A stretch of 64,000 bases of DNA from Gammaproteobacteria bacterium. Lineage in GTDB: Bacteria > Pseudomonadota > Gammaproteobacteria > Pseudomonadales > UBA5518. The position numbers were made by a program, and so were the translations under genes. Below are positions 25,670-34,055 of the stretch, piece by piece. Location of the stretch: positions 186,001 to 250,000 of the forward strand of contig JADIYI010000002.1 of the NCBI GenBank assembly GCA_016705365.1, given 5' to 3'. The notes beneath the pieces were generated by a model. The model was not told where the DNA came from. It saw only the letters and a program-made list of their open reading frames with translations, and did no database searches. Within the stretch, counting starts at the first letter, position 1; each line of letters begins with the position of its first letter.

Positions 25670-26626
25670 ATGTATCAGCAATATTTCGGTTTGCGGGCGC
25701 TGCCGTTCTCCATCGCGCCTGACCCCCATTATCTGTATCTCAGCAGCCAGCACCGTGAAGCACTGGCTCACCTGCTGTACGGAGTGGGTAGCGGGGGCGG
25801 CTTTGTGCTGTTGACCGGAGAGGTCGGCACCGGCAAGACCACGGTATGTCGCTGCCTGCTGCAGCAGTTGCCCGAGAAGACCGAGGTCGCCTATATCGTC
25901 AATCCCTGTCAATCGCCGGTCGAGCTGCTGTCCACGATCTGCGACGAACTGGGCGTGCCCGGCGAACCCGGCAATACCAGCATCAAGTACCAGACCGATC
26001 GCCTGATGCGGCATCTGCTGGAAGCGCATGGCCGCGGTTTCCGCACCGTGGCGCTGATCGATGAAGCACAGAATCTCGATGCCGACGTGCTGGAACAGAT
26101 TCGCCTGCTGACCAACCTGGAAACCGATGACTGCAAACTGTTGCAACTGGTCCTGATCGGCCAGCCCGAATTGAACGACAAGCTCGCCCAGCCCGGGCTG
26201 CGTCAATTCGCGCAGCGCGTCACCGCCCGCTACCACCTGCGCGAACTGGATCTGCGTGATACCCGCGCCTATATCAATCACCGCCTGGCGGTAGTGGGTC
26301 TCTACGAGCCGCTGTTTCCCGAGTGGTCGGTACGCAAATTGTACCGGGTGAGCGGGGGCGTTCCGCGGCTGATCAATATTCTCTGCGATCGGGTGATGCT
26401 CGGTGTTTACGCGGAAAACGCCAAGGCCGTGGAGAAACGACACCTGGCCGGGGCGATCCGCGAGGTTCTGCCGCCGGGGCAGACGGAATCCACGGGCGGT
26501 TCACACCGTTGGCTCTGGGCCGGTCTGACGGTCGCATTGCTGCTTGCCCTGGTGGTGTACCTGCGGGGCACGCCGGTGTGGCACGAACTCATTCGTCCCG
26601 CCATCACATCCGCAAGCGAGGGCTGA
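25670..26626 (+). CDS. gspA: GspA/ExeA-like AAA ATPase of type II secretion
   Basis: A 318-residue membrane ATPase. The N-terminus YFGLRALPFSIAPDPHYLYL is typical of ExeA/GspA. Walker A is TGEVGTGKTT at 49-58, Walker B is ALIDEAQNLD, and a sensor-like region GQPELNDKLAQP follows. A transmembrane helix lies at about 273-292 with a short periplasmic tail; the peptidoglycan-binding domain of longer Aeromonas ExeA is absent. With GspB it helps place the secretin through peptidoglycan. It is followed by gspB after one base. Confidence 0.92.
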   Translation: MYQQYFGLRALPFSIAPDPHYLYLSSQHREALAHLLYGVGSGGGFVLLTGEVGTGKTTVCRCLLQQLPEKTEVAYIVNPCQSPVELLSTICDELGVPGEPGNTSIKYQTDRLMRHLLEAHGRGFRTVALIDEAQNLDADVLEQIRLLTNLETDDCKLLQLVLIGQPELNDKLAQPGLRQFAQRVTARYHLRELDLRDTRAYINHRLAVVGLYEPLFPEWSVRKLYRVSGGVPRLINILCDRVMLGVYAENAKAVEKRHLAGAIREVLPPGQTESTGGSHRWLWAGLTVALLLALVVYLRGTPVWHELIRPAITSASEG

Positions 26627-26627
26627 T

Positions 26628-27203
26628 ATGTCGTATATCCTGGATGCGCTGCGCAAATCCGACCAGGAGCGCCAGCGGGAGGTCGCCCCCGCATTGCGTT
26701 CGGTCCATGCGCAATTCAACAGCGCGGGACAGCACCGCGCCCGGCACCTGCGCTGGGTCGCGGTCGCGGCGCTGGTGCTCGCGGGCATCGGCGTTGGCGC
26801 CTGGCTCGGCGGCGGGCAACTCCGGGGCTGGTTTGCGGCCCCGATCGAAACGCCACCGGCGGCCAGCGCCGGGAATGTGCCGCCCGAGGTGGCACAGGTA
26901 CCGGTTGCGGTGGCGCAACCGGTACAGCCAGCGGTCGTCGAGCCCGCTCCGCCACTGCCGGCAGCACTGCTCGAAATCTGGCAGCTCAGCGAAGCCGAAC
27001 AACGCTTCCTGCACGAGTTGAAAGTGTCGCTGCACGTGTATTCGAGCGAGCCGCTGCAGCGCACCGTGATCATCAACGGTTTTCGGGTGCGCGAGGGTCA
27101 GCCCCTGGGACAGGATCTGTCGCTGGTCGAGATCACGGCCGACGGAATCATCGTCGATTTCCAGAACCAGCGGGTACATCTGGCAACGGTGGAAAGTCTT
27201 TAG
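26628..27203 (+). CDS. gspB: General secretion pathway protein GspB
   Basis: A 191-residue partner of GspA. It starts MSYILDALRKSDQERQR, the hallmark GspB opening, at the ATG at 26628. A transmembrane helix lies at about 40-60, a Pro/Ala/Val-rich linker to about 115, and a C-terminal domain LHVYSSEPLQRTVIINGFRV with LVEITADGIIVDFQ at the end. A longer frame from 26544 is not needed. It ends in a 4-base convergent overlap with the second gspD. Confidence 0.92.
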   Translation: MSYILDALRKSDQERQREVAPALRSVHAQFNSAGQHRARHLRWVAVAALVLAGIGVGAWLGGGQLRGWFAAPIETPPAASAGNVPPEVAQVPVAVAQPVQPAVVEPAPPLPAALLEIWQLSEAEQRFLHELKVSLHVYSSEPLQRTVIINGFRVREGQPLGQDLSLVEITADGIIVDFQNQRVHLATVESL

Positions 27204-29059
27204 GTGCCTGCCGGTTCTTCCAGCGGGGGCAGGTCCGGGGAACTCTTCAGCAGTTTGCGATCGTGGTCGGGATCGCTCATTTGTTGCTGCACATCGCGGA
27301 TGCGGTTGTAGCGCTCGCGGGTTTCCTGTTCGGCGTCGGCAAAATCGGTCAGGATACGGGTGCGCACGAACACCATCAGATTCTTTTTCTCCACCACGTC
27401 GCTGGTGGAACGGAACAGCGCGCCGAGCAGCGGTATGTCGCCGAGCAGCGGCACTTTCTGCACCGACTCGGTCCGCTGGTCCTGAATCAGTCCGCCGAGC
27501 ACCAGAATATCGTTGTCCTTGAGCAGAACGGTGGTATGGATGCTGCGCTTGTCGGTCACCACATCCTCGGCAACCTGCGAATCGCTCAGTGTTTCAACGG
27601 TCTGCAGGATATCAAGCGTGATCGCATCGCCCTGGTTGATCTGGGGCGTGACCTTCAGGGTGATACCGATATCCTGGCGCTCGATGGTGGTGAACGGATC
27701 GCTGGTGGGCGAGCCCGCACCGGTGGACTGTCCGGTGATGAAAGGCACATTCGACCCGACCAGTATCTCTGCTTCCTGGTTGTCCAGCGTGACGACAGAG
27801 GGTGTCGAGAGAATATTGTTGTCCTGGTTCAGTTCGAGCGCCCTGACCAGTGCGCGCAGCGAACCGTTGCGGAAATAGCCGAGCGTCAGGCCACGTCCTA
27901 TCGTGCTCAGGGGATTGTCCGCAATATCCACCGCGCCGTTGCTAAAGCGGCTGATGGCCTCCACGCCTTCGCCATCGAAGGAGGTCTTCCACTCGACCCC
28001 GAGTTCGCGCGCGTCGCGCTCTCCCACCTCGGCGATGATTGCCTCTACCAGCACCTGTGCCCGGCGGATGTCGAGCTTCTTCACCACGCCGAGCATCAGG
28101 TCCATGCGATCCGCTGGCGCGCTGATCACCAGCGCGTTGGTCGACTCGCTGGCCTCTATCGCGATTTGCTGGCCCGGTGCCCCTTCACTCCGGGTCTTGT
28201 CGAGCATTCCGCGCAGCACCGTGGCCATTTCGGCGGCCTTGATGTAGTGCAGGTACACGACCTGCAAGCTGCCTTCGACAATGGCCGGCTGGTCGAGCCG
28301 GCCGATCAGTTCGCGCGCCTGCGCACGCATCGGCGCGGCGCCGGCGATGACGATCGCATTGACGCGCTCGTCCACTGTCATTTGCAGCGCACTGTTCTCT
28401 TCGGCCCCGAGCAATTGCTTCATCAGTTCGAGAAGCGGCGCGGCCGTGGCGTGTTTCAGCGGCACCACATCGAGTTCCAGCGTTGCCATGCGGTCGAGTT
28501 CGCGTGCCAGGCGAATGATGCGCTGCACGTTGTTGGCGGTATCGGTTATCAGCAGGCTGTTGCCGCCGGGCACGGCCGCCAGGTTGGAATGGGCGGGTAC
28601 CAGCGGGCGCAATACATTGGCCAACTGCTCCGCCGGGAGGTTGTTCAGACGCAGGACCTCGTTGACCGCCATATCCGCCTGCGGGTCGGCCAGCGCGTCG
28701 AGTGCCTGGGTTGCGCCGGTCTTGAGGTTGGCGGCAGGCACGATCTGCAATACGCCATCCTGTTCGATGGCGGTATAGCCGTACACGTTGAGCGCGGTGA
28801 TCACCACGCGAAACGCTTCTTCGGCGCTCATGGGATCGCGCGCGAGTATCGTCACATTGCCCCGCACCCGGGGATCGACCACGACGCGCTTGCCGGTTGC
28901 CTCCGCGATCCATTGCAGCACTGCGTGGATCTCGGCATCGCGCATGTTCAGGGTGATGCGCTCATCCGCGCTCGATCCGAGCGCAACCAGCCCCACGAGC
29001 AGCGCGGCAACGATGCGGCGGGAACGACTTGGCTTTCGGCGGCTTACGCGACGACGCAT
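27200..29059 (-). CDS. gspD2: Second secretin of the gsp locus (GspD-like, copy 2)
   Basis: A 619-residue secretin, clearly different in sequence from the one at 15523-17442 though of the same family. The ATG at 29059 gives an Arg-rich start and a signal helix (IVAALLVGLVALGSSA). N0 is ERITLNMRDAEIHAVLQWIA; N1-N3 are present (VLRLNNLPAEQLANVLRPL; DVVPLKHATAAPLLELMKQL; VVYLHYIKAAEMATVLRGML). The core includes VGSNVPFITGQSTG and KVPLLGDIPLLGALF. No gspC lies beside it. It may serve a different substrate set or act with the same platform. The symbol is mine, to separate the copies. Confidence 0.93.
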   Translation of the reverse strand: MRRRVSRRKPSRSRRIVAALLVGLVALGSSADERITLNMRDAEIHAVLQWIAEATGKRVVVDPRVRGNVTILARDPMSAEEAFRVVITALNVYGYTAIEQDGVLQIVPAANLKTGATQALDALADPQADMAVNEVLRLNNLPAEQLANVLRPLVPAHSNLAAVPGGNSLLITDTANNVQRIIRLARELDRMATLELDVVPLKHATAAPLLELMKQLLGAEENSALQMTVDERVNAIVIAGAAPMRAQARELIGRLDQPAIVEGSLQVVYLHYIKAAEMATVLRGMLDKTRSEGAPGQQIAIEASESTNALVISAPADRMDLMLGVVKKLDIRRAQVLVEAIIAEVGERDARELGVEWKTSFDGEGVEAISRFSNGAVDIADNPLSTIGRGLTLGYFRNGSLRALVRALELNQDNNILSTPSVVTLDNQEAEILVGSNVPFITGQSTGAGSPTSDPFTTIERQDIGITLKVTPQINQGDAITLDILQTVETLSDSQVAEDVVTDKRSIHTTVLLKDNDILVLGGLIQDQRTESVQKVPLLGDIPLLGALFRSTSDVVEKKNLMVFVRTRILTDFADAEQETRERYNRIRDVQQQMSDPDHDRKLLKSSPDLPPLEEPAGT

Positions 29060-29245
29060 GCGGGGCCCTGGCTCCTTGGAGGCAAGCGGATATGCAAGCA
29101 ATTCCGATACCATGCACCGCAGGTTGCGGGACACAGCCTAAGAATAGCTCTTTTCCGTTGAATGCCAACAAGTTAGCGCGTTTTCCCGCGAATTCCCCTG
29201 ACCGGCTCGAGGCGCCGGGCCGCCGTCGCTCGCGCCAATTATTCC

Positions 29246-29455
29246 TCAGCGGCAATTGTGAGCGATCAACGAGTCCAGTTCGCGCAGACGCGCGCGCAAC
29301 TGGTTCCCCCGACTCACGCTGTAACCCTTGCGCAGTTGCTGGTAGATCCGTTCACGTGCCTGCTCCCAGCGCGCGCATTGATCGGCGGCCTGTGCGACGG
29401 CGGGGGTGAGTGAAATCGACTGGAGCAGGATGCAGACGAGAAAAATCCGTTTCAT
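29246..29455 (-). CDS. Small exported protein
   Basis: A 69-residue protein with a strong GGGAGGGAA ribosome site before the ATG at 29455. The first 23 residues form a signal peptide (MKRIFLVCILLQSISLTPAV). The mature part has two Cys residues (DQCARWEQARERIYQQLRKG and a final HNCR) that could form a disulfide, and a Lys/Arg-rich helix between. I do not recognise the family. It is on the same strand as the second gspD, about 190 bases upstream of it. Confidence 0.6.
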   Translation of the reverse strand: MKRIFLVCILLQSISLTPAVAQAADQCARWEQARERIYQQLRKGYSVSRGNQLRARLRELDSLIAHNCR

Positions 29456-29602
29456 GGCGCTTCCCTCCCTGGAAAACGCGCTTATCAAATACCCTCGGAC
29501 GGGGTCGTGTCAAGGATCCGGCGCAGCGGCGGTGCGTCTGCAATAATGCGCGGGCTTGCCCGGCGATGCTGCCTGTGGCGCGATCCAGGTGGAGACCAGT
29601 TC

Positions 29603-30238
29603 TTGGACAGTGATGCGACGATCATCGGATTGATTCTTGCCGGCGGGCGCGGTCGGCGCATGGGCGAGGGAAACCTGAAGTATCTGCGCACCCTGGGTTC
29701 GCGGACCTTGCTCGAGCGTGCGCTGGCGCGGGCCCGGCCCCAGGTGGACACGCTGTTGATCAACAGCGCCTCGGCGCCGGCAACGTTGCGTTCTCACGGC
29801 ATGCAGGTGGTTCCCGACAGCGTGCCCGGTTTTGTCGGGCCACTGGCCGGGGTGCTGGCAGGAATGGAACATGCAGCGTCGAGATTCCCGCAGGCGCAAT
29901 GGCTGGTGACGATGGCGGTGGACACACCGTGGTTCCCCCTCGACCTGGTGCAACGCCTGGTGGCCCAACGCCGCGCCGATGATGCAGAGATAGCCATTGC
30001 CGCGTCTGGCGGACGCACACATCCGGTATTCGCCCTGTGGCCGCTTGGCATCGCCGCGCACTTGCGTGCTGCGCTCGAAGTCGAGGGGCAGCGCAAGGTG
30101 GATGCCTTCCAGGCACGCTACCGGCGGGTACTGGTCGAATGGCGCTGCGAGCCGCATGATCCGTTTTTCAACATCAACACGCCGGATGATCTGGCGCGGG
30201 CCGAAAGGGCGTTGGCCGCGGCGCAGGAGGGAGCATGA
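29603..30238 (+). CDS. mobA: Molybdenum cofactor guanylyltransferase MobA
   Basis: A nucleotidyltransferase of about 211 residues that would add GMP to molybdopterin to form the guanine-dinucleotide cofactor. The signature is LILAGGRGRRMGEGN near the N-terminus, then PLAGVLAGMEHA, the metal-binding VTMAVDTPWFPLDLV, and the C-terminal FFNINTPDDLARAE. Start choice: TTG at 29603 with GGTGGAG upstream; an ATG at 29546 would add 19 residues of poor quality. The stop overlaps the MOSC gene ATG, so the two molybdenum-related genes are coupled. Confidence 0.9.
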   Translation: MDSDATIIGLILAGGRGRRMGEGNLKYLRTLGSRTLLERALARARPQVDTLLINSASAPATLRSHGMQVVPDSVPGFVGPLAGVLAGMEHAASRFPQAQWLVTMAVDTPWFPLDLVQRLVAQRRADDAEIAIAASGGRTHPVFALWPLGIAAHLRAALEVEGQRKVDAFQARYRRVLVEWRCEPHDPFFNINTPDDLARAERALAAAQEGA

Positions 30239-31125
30239 GCGAGGAGGGTTCAGGGAGCGCCTGCGCGGCGGCGGAACCGGCGGCCATCGAGCAGATGTTC
30301 GTATATCCGGTGAAGTCACTGCGTGGCAGTGCCGTAACACGGCGCGAGGTGCGGGCGACGGGGCTGGCAGGTGATCGTGAATGGATGATCGTGCGAGCCG
30401 ATGGTCGCTTCGTGACCCAGCGTGAACTTCCTCGCCTGGCCACTCTTGGCGCAGCCGTCGAGGATGACATGTTGCGTATCGACGCCGACGCCCAGGCTCC
30501 GTTGCATGTGGCGCTGGCCTGCCCGGGAGACTCTTCCTTCGACTCGGCGGTGTGGGACGATCGTTGCGAGGTCGTCGATGCCGGACCCGAGGCCACACGC
30601 TGGCTCGATGCAGCGCTCGATCCGCCCTGGCCGTGCCGCCTGGTGCGCATGCGCCGGGGCTTCACGCGCCGACTCGCGAAGGAAACCTTGCTGGGGGAGG
30701 GTAGCAGTACCTTTTTTGCCGATGCAGCCCCGCTGCTTGTCGTCAACCTTGCCTCGCTGGCCGCGCTGAATGACAAGCTGCGGGAAAACGGGCGTGCGCC
30801 AGTGGGTATCGAGCGCTTCCGGCCCAATATCGTGGTGCGGGGACCGGCCGCATTCGCCGAGCACTCGCTCACCGCGTTGCATACGCGTGAAGGCTCTTTT
30901 GACTTATGCTACCCGTGCGAACGTTGTGTGGTGATCACGATCGACCAACTCGTCGGGGTGCGGGACCGTCAGAGCAATGAACCGTTCCGCACGCTCGCCG
31001 GGTTGAACACCGCACCGGGCAGACCCGGGAAACCGGTGTTTGGCGTGAACGCAGTATGGCGCGGGGCGCCACGCATACTGTACAGCGGCGAGAGCCTGGT
31101 GGCGCAAGCCGTATCATCCGGGTGA
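30235..31125 (+). CDS. MOSC domain protein (YcbX/mARC-like)
   Basis: A 296-residue protein with an N-terminal MOSC_N beta-barrel (IEQMFVYPVKSLRGSAVTRR, residues about 18-37, then GDREWMIVRADGRFVTQREL) and a C-terminal MOSC domain with IERFRPNIVVRG and DLCYPCERCVVITIDQLVG, where the Cys in the CERC stretch may be the molybdenum ligand. Relatives (YcbX, mARC) reduce N-hydroxylated compounds using molybdenum cofactor. Coupled to mobA by an ATGA overlap, which supports a molybdoenzyme role. Confidence 0.9.
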   Translation: MSEEGSGSACAAAEPAAIEQMFVYPVKSLRGSAVTRREVRATGLAGDREWMIVRADGRFVTQRELPRLATLGAAVEDDMLRIDADAQAPLHVALACPGDSSFDSAVWDDRCEVVDAGPEATRWLDAALDPPWPCRLVRMRRGFTRRLAKETLLGEGSSTFFADAAPLLVVNLASLAALNDKLRENGRAPVGIERFRPNIVVRGPAAFAEHSLTALHTREGSFDLCYPCERCVVITIDQLVGVRDRQSNEPFRTLAGLNTAPGRPGKPVFGVNAVWRGAPRILYSGESLVAQAVSSG

Positions 31126-31156
31126 CCCCGGTACAATACGTCCGAACTGTCATTAG

Positions 31157-31175
31157 GCCCGGCCGCGCGCCGGGC
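31157..31175. other. GC hairpin between MOSC gene and racemase gene
   Basis: Perfect 6-base arms GCCCGG and CCGGGC around a 7-base loop. No T-run follows on either strand, so it is not a standard terminator. It could act as an attenuator or operator for the downstream gene. Confidence 0.3.
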
Positions 31176-31213
31176 TAAACTCGTAGCTGCTACAAACCTT
31201 CAAGGAATACACC

Positions 31214-32356
31214 ATGGGTCCATTGAGCGGAATGAAGATTGTCGAGATTGCCGGGATCGGCCCGGGACCGTTTGCGGCGATGATGCTGGCCGATATGGGC
31301 GCGCAGGTCATCCGCGTTTCCCGTCCCGGCACCACGATGCTGAGCCTGGCGGAAAACGAGAAGCTCGATTTCTTCAACCGCGGCAAGCGCAGCATCGCGT
31401 TGAATCTGAAGGATCCGCGCGCGATCGAGTTGGTCCTTAAAATGATTGAAGGCGCCGACGGCCTGGTGGAAGGGTATCGCCCCGGAGTCATGGAGAAACT
31501 CGGGCTTGGACCCGAGATCTGCCTCGCGCGCAATCCACGCCTGGTTTTTGGTCGGATGACCGGCTGGGGGCAGGATGGGCCGCTGGCACAGGTAGCCGGA
31601 CACGACATCAACTACATCGCGCTGACTGGCGCGCTTCATGCGATCGGAGAAAAAGGCGGCAAACCGGTGGTGCCGCTGAACCTGGTCGGTGATTTTGGCG
31701 GTGGTGGCATGTTGCTCGCATTCGGAATGGTCTGCGCGATGCTGGAGGCCGCCCGATCCGGGCGAGGGCAGGTCGTCGATGCCGCGATGGTCGATGGCGC
31801 CTCGATCCTGATGAGCATGGTGTACGCGGGCTTCCAGTCGGGTTTCTGGAGCAATCAGCGAGGCAATAACATGCTCGATGGCGGCGCCCATTTCTACGGG
31901 GTCTACGAGACCGCCGACAACAAGTATGTCTCCATCGGTTCGATCGAGCCGCAGTTCTACGCGCTGTTGCTGGAGAAGCTGGAAATCGATGCCGGCGAGT
32001 TGCCGCACCAGATGGACGCGCGCCATTGGGATGCACTCAGGGAGCGGTTTACGGCGCTGTTCCGTACCCGTACCCGCGCGCAATGGTGTGCGCTGATGGA
32101 GGGTAGCGATATCTGTTTCGCACCGGTGCTCGGTATGGACGAACTCACTTCGCATCCCCATATGAAGGCTCGTGGCACCTTCGTCGAGACCGAGGGTGTG
32201 TGGCAACCGGCTCCCGCCCCGCGCTTCAGCCGCAGCGTCGCGACGCTGCCGGCGGAGCCGCGGAAAAGCGGAGCCGACACCGATGCAATCCTGGCCGAAC
32301 TGGGTTGCGATGAGGCACAGCGCAAGGAGTTGCGTGATAGCGCCGTGGTTGGCTGA
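31214..32356 (+). CDS. Alpha-methylacyl-CoA racemase (CaiB/BaiF family)
   Basis: A 380-residue class III CoA-transferase-fold enzyme. The opening MGPLSGMKIVEIAGIGPGPF followed by MMLADMGAQVIRV is the AMACR signature rather than that of a generic CoA transferase. GHDINYIALTGALHAIG carries the catalytic His and GQVVDAAMVDGAS the catalytic Asp known from mycobacterial MCR. It interconverts 2R- and 2S-methylacyl-CoA so that branched or sterol side chains can enter beta-oxidation. The ATG at 31214 has CAAGGAA upstream. It is monocistronic here; acyl-CoA dehydrogenases lie 22 kb away and a P450 7 kb away. Confidence 0.93.
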   Translation: MGPLSGMKIVEIAGIGPGPFAAMMLADMGAQVIRVSRPGTTMLSLAENEKLDFFNRGKRSIALNLKDPRAIELVLKMIEGADGLVEGYRPGVMEKLGLGPEICLARNPRLVFGRMTGWGQDGPLAQVAGHDINYIALTGALHAIGEKGGKPVVPLNLVGDFGGGGMLLAFGMVCAMLEAARSGRGQVVDAAMVDGASILMSMVYAGFQSGFWSNQRGNNMLDGGAHFYGVYETADNKYVSIGSIEPQFYALLLEKLEIDAGELPHQMDARHWDALRERFTALFRTRTRAQWCALMEGSDICFAPVLGMDELTSHPHMKARGTFVETEGVWQPAPAPRFSRSVATLPAEPRKSGADTDAILAELGCDEAQRKELRDSAVVG

Positions 32357-32410
32357 GAACGATTGTCGTCGCCGGACAGCGTACTGCGGGGGCGGTGTCT
32401 GTGGATTCGG

Positions 32411-32425
32411 GGTGACAGCGTCACC
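32411..32425. promoter_or_regulatory. Perfect inverted repeat upstream of phoD
   Basis: GGTGAC-AGC-GTCACC, 6-base perfect arms, lies about 48 bases before the phoD start. No T-run follows. It does not match a Pho box. Candidate operator; role unproved. Confidence 0.35.
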
Positions 32426-32472
32426 GTAGCGCGGGTTCCGTGGCCCGTCACTCAAAACAGGACGGCGAAAGG

Positions 32473-33990
32473 ATGGCGGGGTTGAATCGGCGTGGATTCG
32501 TGGCAGTGGCCGGTGCCGGTGCGCTGTTGGGAGCCGCTGGATGCAGCAGCAACGCGAGCCACTCCGGGGCAACGCTGTTTCTGCACGGCGTTGCCAGCGG
32601 CGATCCGTTGCAGCATGCGGTGGTGATATGGACGCGGCTGAGCGGGAGCGAGGAGGCTGCGACGGTCGAATGGCTGGTTGCGCGCGACCGCAAGCTGCGT
32701 CATATCGTGCGTCGTGGCACGGTCGTGGCCTCGCCGGAACACGATTTCTGCTGCAAGATCGATGTCGATCAGCTCGAGTCCGGACACGATTATTTTTATG
32801 CATTCCGGGCGAACGGTGCGCAATCCACGGTGGGGCATACGCGTACGCTGGCCGAAGCATACCTTGCGCAGGCGCGCCTGGCGGTGGTGTCGTGTGCGCA
32901 CTATCAGCAGGGACGCTACGCCGCATACGCCCGTATTGCCGCGCAGCGCGATCTCGATGCGGTGATCCATCTCGGTGACTATATCTACGAGTACGGCGAC
33001 ATCAGTGGCGGGACGATTGCGATCGATCCAGCACACGAAATCGTCAGCCTCGAGGATTACCGGCGTCGTTACGCGTTTTACCGCAGTGATCCTTCGTTGC
33101 AATCCTGCCACGCCAGTCATCCGTTCATAGCGGTATGGGATGACCACGAAACCGCCAACAATTCCTGGTCTGGCGGAGCACGCAACCATGACCCCGCAAG
33201 CGAGGGCAGATGGGAGGCAAGGCGAGCAGTGGCGGTCCGCGCCTGGCATGAGTGGATGCCGGTGCGCGATGCGGGCACCAGTGAGTTCATTCACCGCGCA
33301 TTCCGTTTTGGGGACCTCGCCGATCTGGTGATGCTCGACACACGCATCGAGGCGCGCGACGAACCGGCGCGATCGGCGCGTCGGATTGCGGATACACCCG
33401 AGCGCCAGATGCTCGGTGCGACCCAGGAGCAGTGGCTTTTCGAACAACTGGATGCATCGATGGCACGTGGGTCGCGCTGGCGCCTGATCGGACAGCAGGT
33501 GATCTTCTCGCCGCTGGGGAATTTCAATCCCGATCAATGGGACGGTTACCCGCAGGCGCGAGAACGGGTTCTTGCGCACATCGTACAGGCCGGAATCAGG
33601 GATGTAGTGATTCTCACCGGTGATATCCACAGTTCCTGGGCGCTCGATGTGGTGCCCGATCCCTATGATCCCGAGGCCTACGACGGAAGCACGGGCGAAG
33701 GTGCGCTGGCAGTGGAATTCGTGACCTCCGGAGTCAGCTCGGAACCGCTTGGTGCATACCTGCGCCAGCGGGATCCGCAACGCCTGAAAAAAGTCATCGA
33801 CGGCATCTCCAATCAGCCACATCTGCGCTATTCGGACTTGGAGAGCCGCGGCTTCATGACCCTGGACGTGCGCCGCGATGTGGTGGAAGCGCGCTGGCAT
33901 GTCGTGGAGCACCCGGACGACAGCGGATCCCGTGCCCTGCTGGCACGAACCGAGAGTGTGCGCCGCGGGGACAATCACCTGCTGCGCTGA
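32473..33990 (+). CDS. phoD: Tat-exported PhoD-type alkaline phosphatase
   Basis: A 505-residue phosphodiesterase/alkaline phosphatase. The ATG at 32473 follows AGGA at good spacing; a GTG 11 codons upstream is in frame. The leader has a twin-arginine motif NRRGFVAVAG and a possible lipobox AAGC, so it is likely Tat-exported and perhaps membrane-anchored. PhoD motifs: FLHGVASGDPL, VVIWTRLSG, IHLGDYIYEYG, FIAVWDDHETANNSW (metal ligands), DTRIEARD and VILTGDIHSSW. It releases phosphate from organic phosphodiesters. Phosphate uptake genes lie 2 kb downstream, not in the same transcript. Confidence 0.95.
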   Translation: MAGLNRRGFVAVAGAGALLGAAGCSSNASHSGATLFLHGVASGDPLQHAVVIWTRLSGSEEAATVEWLVARDRKLRHIVRRGTVVASPEHDFCCKIDVDQLESGHDYFYAFRANGAQSTVGHTRTLAEAYLAQARLAVVSCAHYQQGRYAAYARIAAQRDLDAVIHLGDYIYEYGDISGGTIAIDPAHEIVSLEDYRRRYAFYRSDPSLQSCHASHPFIAVWDDHETANNSWSGGARNHDPASEGRWEARRAVAVRAWHEWMPVRDAGTSEFIHRAFRFGDLADLVMLDTRIEARDEPARSARRIADTPERQMLGATQEQWLFEQLDASMARGSRWRLIGQQVIFSPLGNFNPDQWDGYPQARERVLAHIVQAGIRDVVILTGDIHSSWALDVVPDPYDPEAYDGSTGEGALAVEFVTSGVSSEPLGAYLRQRDPQRLKKVIDGISNQPHLRYSDLESRGFMTLDVRRDVVEARWHVVEHPDDSGSRALLARTESVRRGDNHLLR

Positions 33991-34019
33991 AATCCCGGTC
34001 CGCGCGTCAGGACAGCGAT

Positions 34020-34048
34020 CGGCCAGCCGCGGTCCGGCCGGGGGCTTT
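34020..34048 (+). terminator. Possible weak terminator after phoD
   Basis: CGGCC and GGCCG arms (34020-34024, 34036-34040) with an 11-base loop are followed by GGGGCTTTT. It lies in the 65-base gap between the convergent phoD and qmcA genes. The stem is short, so this is tentative. Confidence 0.3.
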
Positions 34049-34055
34049 TACAGTA

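Noticed and set aside
24239..26443. Long minus-strand open frame across gspL, gspM and gspA
   Set aside because: The plus-strand genes have clear family motifs; the antisense protein is low-complexity and His/Gln-rich.
27263..29161. Long plus-strand open frame opposite the second gspD
   Set aside because: Antisense shadow of a secretin with all expected motifs.
31190..33978. Minus-strand open frames opposite the racemase and phoD genes
   Set aside because: Both plus-strand genes are clear family members with ribosome sites.
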